Positions 1-4,969 of a stretch of 6,990 nt of DNA are shown here, in pieces (position 1 is the first letter of the stretch; every line of letters starts with the position of its first letter). Source of the DNA: Candidatus Manganitrophaceae bacterium (GTDB lineage: Bacteria > Nitrospirota > Nitrospiria > SBBL01 > Manganitrophaceae); the NCBI GenBank assembly GCA_004297235.1, contig SCUR01000511.1, positions 1-6,990 of the forward strand, read 5' to 3'. The notes beneath the pieces are model-generated. The model ran no database searches and had not been told where the DNA came from. It saw only the letters and a list, made by a program, of their open reading frames with translations. Made by a program: the position numbers and the translations under genes.

Positions 1-249
1 GCAAAGCACATCAGCACTTCAATCAAAAACCATTCGTTTGTCGGAAAGGAGAAAAAACGCGATGTCAGGATGACGATGAGCATCGGCTGCTCGATCTTTC
101 CCCACGACGGGAGAGAGAAGGACGAGCTGATTCATCGCGCCGACCTGGCCCTCTATCACGCCAAAGAGGCCGGGCGCGATCAGGTCATCTTATTCTCGCA
201 GCTCAAAAACAAATTATCACAACCTAAGGAGGAACAAAATGTCTTCTAA
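1..249 (+). CDS. C-terminal end of a GGDEF (diguanylate cyclase) protein, 5'-truncated by the window edge
   Basis: Reading from base 1 in frame 1 gives 82 residues ending in TAA at 247-249. The fragment carries the hallmarks of the last third of a GGDEF domain: an SIGCS strand (residues 27-31), a PHDG turn (34-37), and the ADLALYHAKEAGRD helix (47-60), matching the family pattern ADxALYxAKxxGRN. GGDEF domains condense two GTP into the second messenger cyclic di-GMP in the cytoplasm. The active-site GG(D/E)EF loop and the inhibitory RxxD site lie upstream of the window, so whether the enzyme is active, and which sensor domain it carries, cannot be judged. About 18 residues follow the domain, so it is C-terminal in the protein. 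The gene's last 11 bases overlap the start of the next gene, and that gene's Shine-Dalgarno sequence lies inside this coding region, so the two are probably co-transcribed. Confidence 0.9.
   Translation, partial: AKHISTSIKNHSFVGKEKKRDVRMTMSIGCSIFPHDGREKDELIHRADLALYHAKEAGRDQVILFSQLKNKLSQPKEEQNVF
225..232 (+). promoter_or_regulatory. Strong ribosome binding site for the lipoprotein gene
   Basis: TAAGGAGG lies six bases before the ATG at 239 and is a near-perfect anti-16S match. It favours the ATG at 239 over the in-frame ATG at 257 (Met7), which has no such site. It sits within the last codons of the GGDEF gene, so ribosomes finishing that gene would cover it. Confidence 0.85.
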
Positions 250-2005
250 AACCAGCATGAAGCGGTTTTGGCACTTCATCATCCTATTTGTTTTGATCGG
301 AACCGGGTTTGGATGCGGAAGTGGTGGGGGGGGAGGCAACAGCGGCAAAGGAGGAGGACCGGATACGGCCCCGCCTCACTTTCAAGGTCTGAGCAAAGCG
401 GAAGCCGATCCGAGTGGAAACGGTAATATCATGTTGACTGCACCGGAGGCGACCGACGATCAAACAGGGGGTCCCGAGATGACTTATCTCATCTATGTGG
501 CCGAGACGCCCGAAGGAATCCAGCGGAACGGAACGACCCCCCATACTTTCCCGGGGGCCGGCGCTTGCGACGGCGGACAGTGTACCTTTACCCTCACCGG
601 TCTCAAGAATGACGGGTCCACGACCTACTACTTCGGCAGCAACGCGAAGGATGCCGCCGGAAACCTCGACCAAGATGCCCATCCGAACGAAGCGGCCCTG
701 AAGGTCACCCCGGTGTCCGTGACGCCCCAACCGATCGGCGGCGGCAACGGCGGGGGCGGCGGCGGGGACGGCAGCATCATCGCCTCATCGAGTCTGAACG
801 CCAACGGCGCCATGCATGCCGTCCATCCCTCGCTCTCCATCGTCGGCGATCAACGTTATGTAACCTGGGAGGAGTGTACACCCGCCCCCAGCGCAACGCC
901 CGATCCGGCCGATCCGACCAAACGGATCAGCACCCCCGGCTGGGCGAACTACCATCCTTGTAATCAGGATACCCCCGCGCAGATCTATGTCCGCAAAGGG
1001 ACCGCTTGGGACCTGGTCACCGATTCGACCCTGGGGGGACGGACCGATCTGAGCCGGGATCCTTCGCATCATAATCACAACCCGACGCTGGTTTTCGATG
1101 GGACCCAACTTTATACCGCGTGGAAGGAGCGGACCAGCCCGACGAGCCATCTCTTCGTATTCAAGTTCGACGGCGCCGTTTGGAGCAACACCGGCTTCCC
1201 CGATACGGCAAGCGACGATCGGCCGGCGCTGACGCGGCATTCCGTCCTCGGAAACGCCTTGGGAATGGCGTACGAACGTTCCCCCGGCAGCAACAAGCAG
1301 CTGTTCTTCCGGCAGTATGACGGCACTTGGCAGTCGAACATCGGTCCGCTGAACAAAAATTCGGCCCTTTCGGCCGAGGCCCCCGTCTTCTCGAAGAAGG
1401 GGGATCAGTTGTATGTGACCTGGAAAGAGCAGACCGCCGCCGGATCGACCCCGAATATCTTTGTGAAGCGATGGAACGTGACCGGCTCCAATTGGGAAGA
1501 GGTCGGCGCCGGCGGGCCGTTGAACCGCGACCCGTCTCGGGAAGCGCGCTTCCCGAGCATCGACCTTCTCGGAAATGTCCCGTACGTCGCCTGGCACGAA
1601 TGCTTCGATTCGGGCTGCGGCCGGGAACATATCTTCGTGAAGCACTTCGACGGCAGTCAGTGGATTCAGGATAAAGACACCGGGATCTGCGGCGACGGAC
1701 CGACCGCTGACCCTACCTGCGGCAGTCTGAATGTCAACAGCCGCTTCGCGGAGACCCCTTCTTTGGTCGTTCACAACGACAAGGTCTATGTCGCCTGGTC
1801 TGAGCGGGATTTTGTCACAAACAAATTCGCCGTTCATCTCAAGCGTCTCGACGGGGACAAGTGGTTTGAAATCACCCTGCCGGCCGGCCTCTTTGTGAAC
1901 AACGCGCACTCCCCGATTCTTTATTCAAACGGCGGACTCCACATCGCCTGGGTCGAGGAAAACGCGGAAGGCGTGCTGCAGCTCATTGTCGCCAAAATCG
2001 GATAG
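239..2005 (+). CDS. Predicted exported lipoprotein with an FN3-like domain and a seven-repeat beta-propeller-like region
   Basis: 588 residues; no named family recognised. Residues 1-25 form a signal peptide (positive MKR at 7-9, hydrophobic 13-24) ending at Cys26, a plausible lipidation site. The lipobox is weak (GFGC, with Gly rather than Leu at -3). A Gly/Ser-rich tether covers 27-40. Residues about 41-158 resemble a fibronectin type III domain (opening DTAPP, late YYFGSNAKDAAGN). A second Gly linker (167-178) leads to seven repeats starting near 186, 271, 322, 371, 428, 497 and 549. The repeat theme is LN-x-N, then PSL, YVAWxE, IFVKxFDG and a closing W. Seven units suggest a seven-bladed propeller; the last lacks the closing W strand. 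Apart from Cys26, the eight cysteines fall in four close pairs (110/115, 213/241, 455/460, 484/494), as expected of disulfides in an exported protein. It is probably a binding or scaffold protein on a membrane facing the periplasm or outside; its ligand is unknown. It overlaps the GGDEF gene. Confidence 0.8.
   Translation: MSSKTSMKRFWHFIILFVLIGTGFGCGSGGGGGNSGKGGGPDTAPPHFQGLSKAEADPSGNGNIMLTAPEATDDQTGGPEMTYLIYVAETPEGIQRNGTTPHTFPGAGACDGGQCTFTLTGLKNDGSTTYYFGSNAKDAAGNLDQDAHPNEAALKVTPVSVTPQPIGGGNGGGGGGDGSIIASSSLNANGAMHAVHPSLSIVGDQRYVTWEECTPAPSATPDPADPTKRISTPGWANYHPCNQDTPAQIYVRKGTAWDLVTDSTLGGRTDLSRDPSHHNHNPTLVFDGTQLYTAWKERTSPTSHLFVFKFDGAVWSNTGFPDTASDDRPALTRHSVLGNALGMAYERSPGSNKQLFFRQYDGTWQSNIGPLNKNSALSAEAPVFSKKGDQLYVTWKEQTAAGSTPNIFVKRWNVTGSNWEEVGAGGPLNRDPSREARFPSIDLLGNVPYVAWHECFDSGCGREHIFVKHFDGSQWIQDKDTGICGDGPTADPTCGSLNVNSRFAETPSLVVHNDKVYVAWSERDFVTNKFAVHLKRLDGDKWFEITLPAGLFVNNAHSPILYSNGGLHIAWVEENAEGVLQLIVAKIG
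326..333 (+). repeat. Eight-G homopolymer tract inside the lipoprotein gene
   Basis: Eight consecutive G bases encode Gly30-Gly32, just after the predicted lipidated Cys26. Slippage by one base would shift the frame immediately after the signal peptide and abolish the rest of the protein. Poly-G tracts of this kind act as phase-variation switches in some bacteria. Eight is at the short end, and a Gly-rich linker in a GC-rich genome can produce the run by chance. Confidence 0.6.
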
Positions 2006-2018
2006 TTCGGCTCCAACC

Positions 2019-2057
2019 CGGTGCCGGACCTCGAAAGAGGTCCGGCACCGCTATTTT
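2019..2057 (+). terminator. Rho-independent terminator after the lipoprotein gene
   Basis: A perfect 14-bp GC-rich stem (2019-2032 with 2037-2050) is closed by the tetraloop GAAA, a stable GNRA-type loop. It is followed by CTATTTTG, a short U-rich tail. It begins 13 bases after the TAG at 2003-2005. It would end the GGDEF-lipoprotein transcript and insulate the nuo genes from it. The U tract is brief, but the stem is very strong. The reverse strand has no T-run on its far side, so termination should act mainly on + strand transcripts. Confidence 0.88.
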
Positions 2058-2232
2058 GTCCCCTCTCTCTCCGATCATGTAGGCGATCAAACGTTCACGA
2101 GGAAAACGTCGGAACGGACAGCGATCGGCTAGGCCGGAATAGTCCGAAAGACCCATCCAAATCAGATCCTACAATAGGTCCTTTTATCTATTGAACATCC
2201 TCCGCGACCCAAGCTAAGATACCACTAATCCT

Positions 2233-2261
2233 TTGACAAAAAACAAAAAACATGAAACAAT
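2233..2261 (+). promoter_or_regulatory. Predicted sigma70-type promoter for the nuo operon
   Basis: A perfect -35 box TTGACA (2233-2238) is followed by exactly 17 bases and a -10 box AACAAT (2256-2261, four of six matches to TATAAT). The A-rich spacer and position fit a start of transcription near 2267-2270, giving a leader of about 45 bases before nuoA. This is the best promoter match in the intergenic region and the only good one close to the first nuo gene. The start site is predicted only from spacing. Confidence 0.65.
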
Positions 2262-2294
2262 AGCCCCTCGCTAAATGAGGAGCGACGGCTATTG
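2258..2294. promoter_or_regulatory. Interrupted dyad overlapping the nuo promoter -10 and start site: operator or leader hairpin
   Basis: CAATAGCC (2258-2265) pairs with GGCTATTG (2287-2294), and TCGCT (2268-2272) pairs with AGCGA (2281-2285). They are separated by a small CC/C internal loop and an eight-base apical loop, so 13 base pairs in all. The left arm overlaps the -10 box. As DNA it could be a repressor operator. As RNA, only the inner part would be transcribed from the predicted start, so the full hairpin would need an upstream start. Read on the - strand, it is followed by a T-rich stretch and could be a weak terminator for a gene not seen here. Confidence 0.5.
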
Positions 2295-2313
2295 ATTTAG
2301 GCTGGTTATTTGA

Positions 2314-2682
2314 ATGATTGCAACCCCGCCCATCAACTATATTCCCATTTTTATCTTCCTGTTGGCCTCCGTTGCCTTCGGGGTCGGAACGCTGGTCATC
2401 AGCTACTTTGTCCAGCCGCGGATCTACAATCGGGAGAAGCTGACGACCTATGAATGCGGCAGCGAGCCGATCTCCGACGCCCGGATGCCCTTCCCGGTCC
2501 GCTACTATATCATTGCGATGCTCTTCGTCATCTTCGACATCGAGGTCGCTTTTCTCTATCCTTGGGCGGTGGTCTTCAACAAGATCGGACTTTTCGGACT
2601 GATTGAAATGGTCATTTTCATCGCCCTTTTCGTCGTCGGCTATGCCTATGCCTGGAAAAAAGGAGGGCTGGAGTGGGATTAA
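2314..2682 (+). CDS. nuoA: NADH-quinone oxidoreductase (complex I) subunit A
   Basis: 122 residues, the usual length for this small membrane subunit at the junction of the peripheral and membrane arms (ND3 of mitochondria). Three hydrophobic helices lie at about 10-33, 64-86 and 91-113. The conserved loop between helices 1 and 2 carries YECGSEP (46-52); Cys48 corresponds to the loop Cys exposed in the deactive state of mitochondrial complex I. FDIE (74-77) holds the conserved acidic pair Asp75 and Glu77. The ATG at 2314 is used because an in-frame TGA lies directly before it and no Met follows until residue 58. No good Shine-Dalgarno sequence precedes it; the nearest purine-rich match (GAGGAG, 2277-2282) is 31 bases away, in the loop and arm of the dyad. 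It is the first gene of the nuo run. Confidence 0.96.
   Translation: MIATPPINYIPIFIFLLASVAFGVGTLVISYFVQPRIYNREKLTTYECGSEPISDARMPFPVRYYIIAMLFVIFDIEVAFLYPWAVVFNKIGLFGLIEMVIFIALFVVGYAYAWKKGGLEWD
2661..2667 (+). promoter_or_regulatory. Ribosome binding site that sets the GTG start of nuoB
   Basis: AGGAGGG lies five bases before the GTG at 2673, inside the last codons of nuoA. It supports the GTG as the true start. The position implies translational coupling with nuoA. Confidence 0.8.
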
Positions 2683-3149
2683 CCGGAAAGTTTGAGGCGA
2701 ATTTCATCACGACCACGCTCGATCAGGCGGTGAACTGGGCGCGCAAGGGCTCTCTCTGGCCGATGACCTTCGGACTCGCCTGCTGCGCAATTGAAATGAT
2801 CGCCGCCGTCGCCTCCCGGTACGACATCGACCGCTTCGGCGCCGGCGTCTTCCGCGGCTCGCCGCGACAGTCGGATCTGATGATCGTCGCGGGAACGGTC
2901 TGCCGGCGGATGGCCCCGGTGATCCGGAAGGTCTACGATCAAATGCCGGAGCCGAAATATGTGATTTCGATGGGCTCCTGCGCCACGTCGGGGAACATCT
3001 ACAACAGCTACAGCGTGGTGCAAGGGGTCGATCGCTTCGTCCCGGTCGATATCTACGTCCCGGGCTGCCCGCCGACGCCGGAGGCGCTGTTGGAAGGGAT
3101 TTTGCGGCTCCAGGATCAGATCATGAAAAAGAAGGTCTTCACGAAATGA
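2673..3149 (+). CDS. nuoB: NADH-quinone oxidoreductase (complex I) subunit B, ligating cluster N2
   Basis: 158 residues, the short form of this peripheral-arm subunit (PSST of mitochondria). It holds the terminal [4Fe-4S] cluster N2, which passes electrons to quinone. The four ligands are present: tandem Cys37-Cys38 in LACCAIEM, Cys103 in MGSCATSG, and Cys132 in VPGCPPTP. Their spacing of 66 and 29 residues (from Cys37 to 103, and 103 to 132) is the same as in E. coli NuoB. Cys77 (GTVCRRM) is an extra, non-ligand cysteine. The quinone-site region around RGSPRQSD (61-68) is intact. Translation starts at GTG, overlapping the end of nuoA by 10 bases; the stop overlaps nuoC as ATGA. Both overlaps point to strong translational coupling. 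Confidence 0.97.
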   Translation: MGLTGKFEANFITTTLDQAVNWARKGSLWPMTFGLACCAIEMIAAVASRYDIDRFGAGVFRGSPRQSDLMIVAGTVCRRMAPVIRKVYDQMPEPKYVISMGSCATSGNIYNSYSVVQGVDRFVPVDIYVPGCPPTPEALLEGILRLQDQIMKKKVFTK

Positions 3150-3667
3150 AGATTCCGGCGGGGATGGAGGATGGGGGGAGCCACCCGGTCGCGGAGAAGG
3201 TCCGAGAGCGTTTCCCCTCCGCTTTCATCGGCGCCACCCTTTTTCGAGGAGACCTTTCGATTCATCTAAAGAAAGAAGCGCTGTTCGAAGCGGCCCGTCT
3301 TCTTCGAGACGATCCCGCGCTCGATTTCGACTACCCGGTCCATGTCGCCTCCGTCGATGACATGGGCGCGCCGGAGCGGTTCGAGGTCATCTACGATTTC
3401 TTCTCCATTCGGAAGAAGCACCAGGTCCGGCTGAAAACTCGGCTCTCGGAAGACGACTGCACGGTCGACTCGTTGACCCCCCTCTGGGAAGGGCTCAATT
3501 TCATGGAGCGGGAGGTCTACGACATGATGGGGATCAAGTTCAACAACCATCCCGATCTTCGCCGGATCCTCCTTCCGGATGAATATGATGAAGGCTACCC
3601 CCTTCGGAAAAACTTTCCGATCGAAGGGCGCGGCTGGCGCGACACCTTTGAATTTTTAGAGTCGTGA
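3146..3667 (+). CDS. nuoC: NADH-quinone oxidoreductase (complex I) subunit C (30 kDa type)
   Basis: 173 residues, typical of a free-standing NuoC; it is not fused to NuoD as in E. coli. It is a peripheral-arm subunit without cofactors that packs against NuoD and NuoB. The family signature covers about 121-158: EREVYDMMGIKF, then HPDLRRIL, then GYPLRKNFP. The first 20 residues are variable and look poorly structured. The ATG lies in an ATGA overlap with the nuoB stop; a weak GAAGG sits about 10 bases upstream, so coupling to nuoB probably drives initiation. The stop is followed within a few bases by the start of nuoD. Confidence 0.96.
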   Translation: MKIPAGMEDGGSHPVAEKVRERFPSAFIGATLFRGDLSIHLKKEALFEAARLLRDDPALDFDYPVHVASVDDMGAPERFEVIYDFFSIRKKHQVRLKTRLSEDDCTVDSLTPLWEGLNFMEREVYDMMGIKFNNHPDLRRILLPDEYDEGYPLRKNFPIEGRGWRDTFEFLES

Positions 3668-3668
3668 T

Positions 3669-4895
3669 GTGATGGATGTAAAAGAGACGACACCGACCAC
3701 CGAGCAGAAGCCCTCGCTTCCCCTCCTGAGGACGGAAGAGCTCCTCCTCAACCTGGGGCCGCAGCATCCCTCGACGCACGGGGTGTTGAAGGTGGTCCTC
3801 ACGCTCGAAGGGGAAAAGGTGATCAAGTCCGATCCGGTGCTCGGCTACCTTCACCGCGGCGTGGAGAAGCTCGCCGAGACAATCACCTACAACCAGTTCA
3901 TCCCCCACACCGACCGGCTCGATTACGTCTGCGCGATGTACAACAACTTCGCCTACGTCCGGGCGGTCGAGAAACTTTTAGGGATCACGATTCCGGAGCG
4001 GTCGGAGTATCTTCGGACGATCGTCGCCGAGGTGCAGCGGATCATCGGCCATCTCTTCTGGCTCGGCACGCAGGCGCTCGATATCGGCGCGATGACCGTC
4101 TTCTTCTACACCTTCCGGGAACGGGAGACCCTGCTCGATATTTTCGATGAGCTCTGCGGCGCCCGACTGACGACGAGCTGGTACCGGGTCGGCGGGGTCG
4201 AGCGCGATTTTACGCCGAAGATTATCGACGATCTCTACAAGTTCGTCGCCGACTTTCCGTCGAAGATCGTCGAGTACGACACGCTGTTGGTCAATAACCG
4301 GATCTGGCTCGCCCGGACCAAGGGAATCGCGGTGATCTCGGGGGAAGATGCAGTCCGCTACGGCCTCTCCGGATCGACGCTGCGCGGCTCCGGGGTCGAC
4401 TACGACATCCGAAAGGTCGCGCCGTACGGCGCGTACGACAAGGTGCAGTGGACCGTTCCCCTCGGAAGAAACGGCGATACCTACGATCGTTACTGGGTTC
4501 GGATGATGGAGCTGCACGAGAGCAACAAGATCATCAAACAATGCCTCGATCAGCTCCCGCAAGGCGATTATAAAGCGTACGTTCCCCAGGTCGTCGCCCC
4601 CCCGAAAGAGCGGGTCTTCACCGACATGGAGAGCATGATCTATCAATTCAAGCTTTACAGCAAAGGGTTCAACGCCCCTCCCGGCGACATCTACTGCGGC
4701 ACCGAGGCGCACAAAGGGGAGCTCGGCTTCTACATCGTAAGCAGAGGCGACAGCAAACCATACCGGCTGAAGATCCGGGCCCCGTCTTTCATTCACATGG
4801 GAGCGTTCGACTACATGGCGAAGGGTTACATGATCGCCGACGTGATTACGATTTTTGGAACCTACGACATCGTGATGGGAGAGTGCGACAGATAG
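3669..4895 (+). CDS. nuoD: NADH-quinone oxidoreductase (complex I) subunit D (49 kDa type)
   Basis: About 408 residues, full length. It is the 49 kDa peripheral-arm subunit, descended from [NiFe]-hydrogenase large subunits, and forms the quinone pocket with NuoB. The N-terminal signature NLGPQHPSTHGVL (28-40) is present. His37 and Tyr86 (in RLDY) match the quinone-headgroup residues His38 and Tyr87 of Thermus Nqo4, with the same 49-residue spacing. Other conserved blocks are GYLHRGVEKL (59-68), TTSWYRVGGVERDF (168-181) and the C-terminal DIVMGECDR. The hydrogenase Ni-binding cysteine pairs are absent, as expected. Start is uncertain: GTG at 3669 or ATG at 3672; AGAG at 3658-3661 is a weak site for either. 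It starts right after nuoC. Confidence 0.97.
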   Translation: MMDVKETTPTTEQKPSLPLLRTEELLLNLGPQHPSTHGVLKVVLTLEGEKVIKSDPVLGYLHRGVEKLAETITYNQFIPHTDRLDYVCAMYNNFAYVRAVEKLLGITIPERSEYLRTIVAEVQRIIGHLFWLGTQALDIGAMTVFFYTFRERETLLDIFDELCGARLTTSWYRVGGVERDFTPKIIDDLYKFVADFPSKIVEYDTLLVNNRIWLARTKGIAVISGEDAVRYGLSGSTLRGSGVDYDIRKVAPYGAYDKVQWTVPLGRNGDTYDRYWVRMMELHESNKIIKQCLDQLPQGDYKAYVPQVVAPPKERVFTDMESMIYQFKLYSKGFNAPPGDIYCGTEAHKGELGFYIVSRGDSKPYRLKIRAPSFIHMGAFDYMAKGYMIADVITIFGTYDIVMGECDR

Positions 4896-4969
4896 ACCGA
4901 ATGCGGAGTGCGGACAAGCGGCCGCTCCTTTCCTGGGCCGATTCGGATTGCGGAGTTTTGAGATAAAAG
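4896..4969. other. Spacer between nuoD and nuoG, where nuoE and nuoF would normally be
   Basis: This 74-base gap is the only real spacing inside an otherwise overlapping gene run. TGCGGAGT occurs twice as a direct repeat (4902-4909 and 4949-4956). Inverted segments also occur: CCGAAT (4897-4902) with ATTCGG (4941-4946), and CGGCC (4919-4923) with GGCCG (4936-4940), allowing a bulged hairpin. No U-tract follows, so it is not a typical terminator, and no convincing promoter is visible. No remnant of nuoE or nuoF is recognisable. Confidence 0.6.

Larger units (their letters stand above)
2006..2313. other. Intergenic region between the lipoprotein and nuo units
   Basis: This 308-base stretch holds the terminator (2019-2057), about 130 bases with no recognisable gene or RNA, and the promoter and dyad upstream of nuoA. 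The part from 2172 onward is clearly AT-richer than the genes. A weaker promoter candidate, TTGAAC (2191-2196), 18 bases, TAAGAT (2215-2220), lies upstream of the better one. The hexamer CAATAG or its complement CTATTG occurs four times (2172, 2188, 2258, 2289), as two convergent pairs. Confidence 0.7.

Noticed and set aside
785..1909. 374-codon open frame on the - strand opposite the lipoprotein gene
   Set aside because: It is antisense to a gene with clear repeats and a signal peptide. The translation is rich in Arg, Gly and Val with no recognisable domain, as expected of a GC-rich shadow frame.
2191..2220. TTGAAC-18-TAAGAT as the main nuo promoter
   Set aside because: It has only four of six matches in each box and an 18-base spacer. 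The TTGACA-17-AACAAT pair downstream is better and closer to nuoA, though a second weak promoter cannot be excluded.
2275..2295. Six-codon leader peptide (MRSDGY) in the dyad before nuoA
   Set aside because: It has no ribosome binding site and no run of regulatory codons, so an attenuation mechanism is not supported.
4918..4925. GCGGCCGC palindrome in the nuoD-nuoG spacer
   Set aside because: It is an eight-base palindrome (a NotI site) that is not surprising in GC-rich DNA. I see no sign of cloning vector sequence around it.
4896..4969. Rho-independent terminator between nuoD and nuoG
   Set aside because: The possible hairpin is interrupted and no U-tract follows it. Stopping transcription here would separate subunits of one complex.
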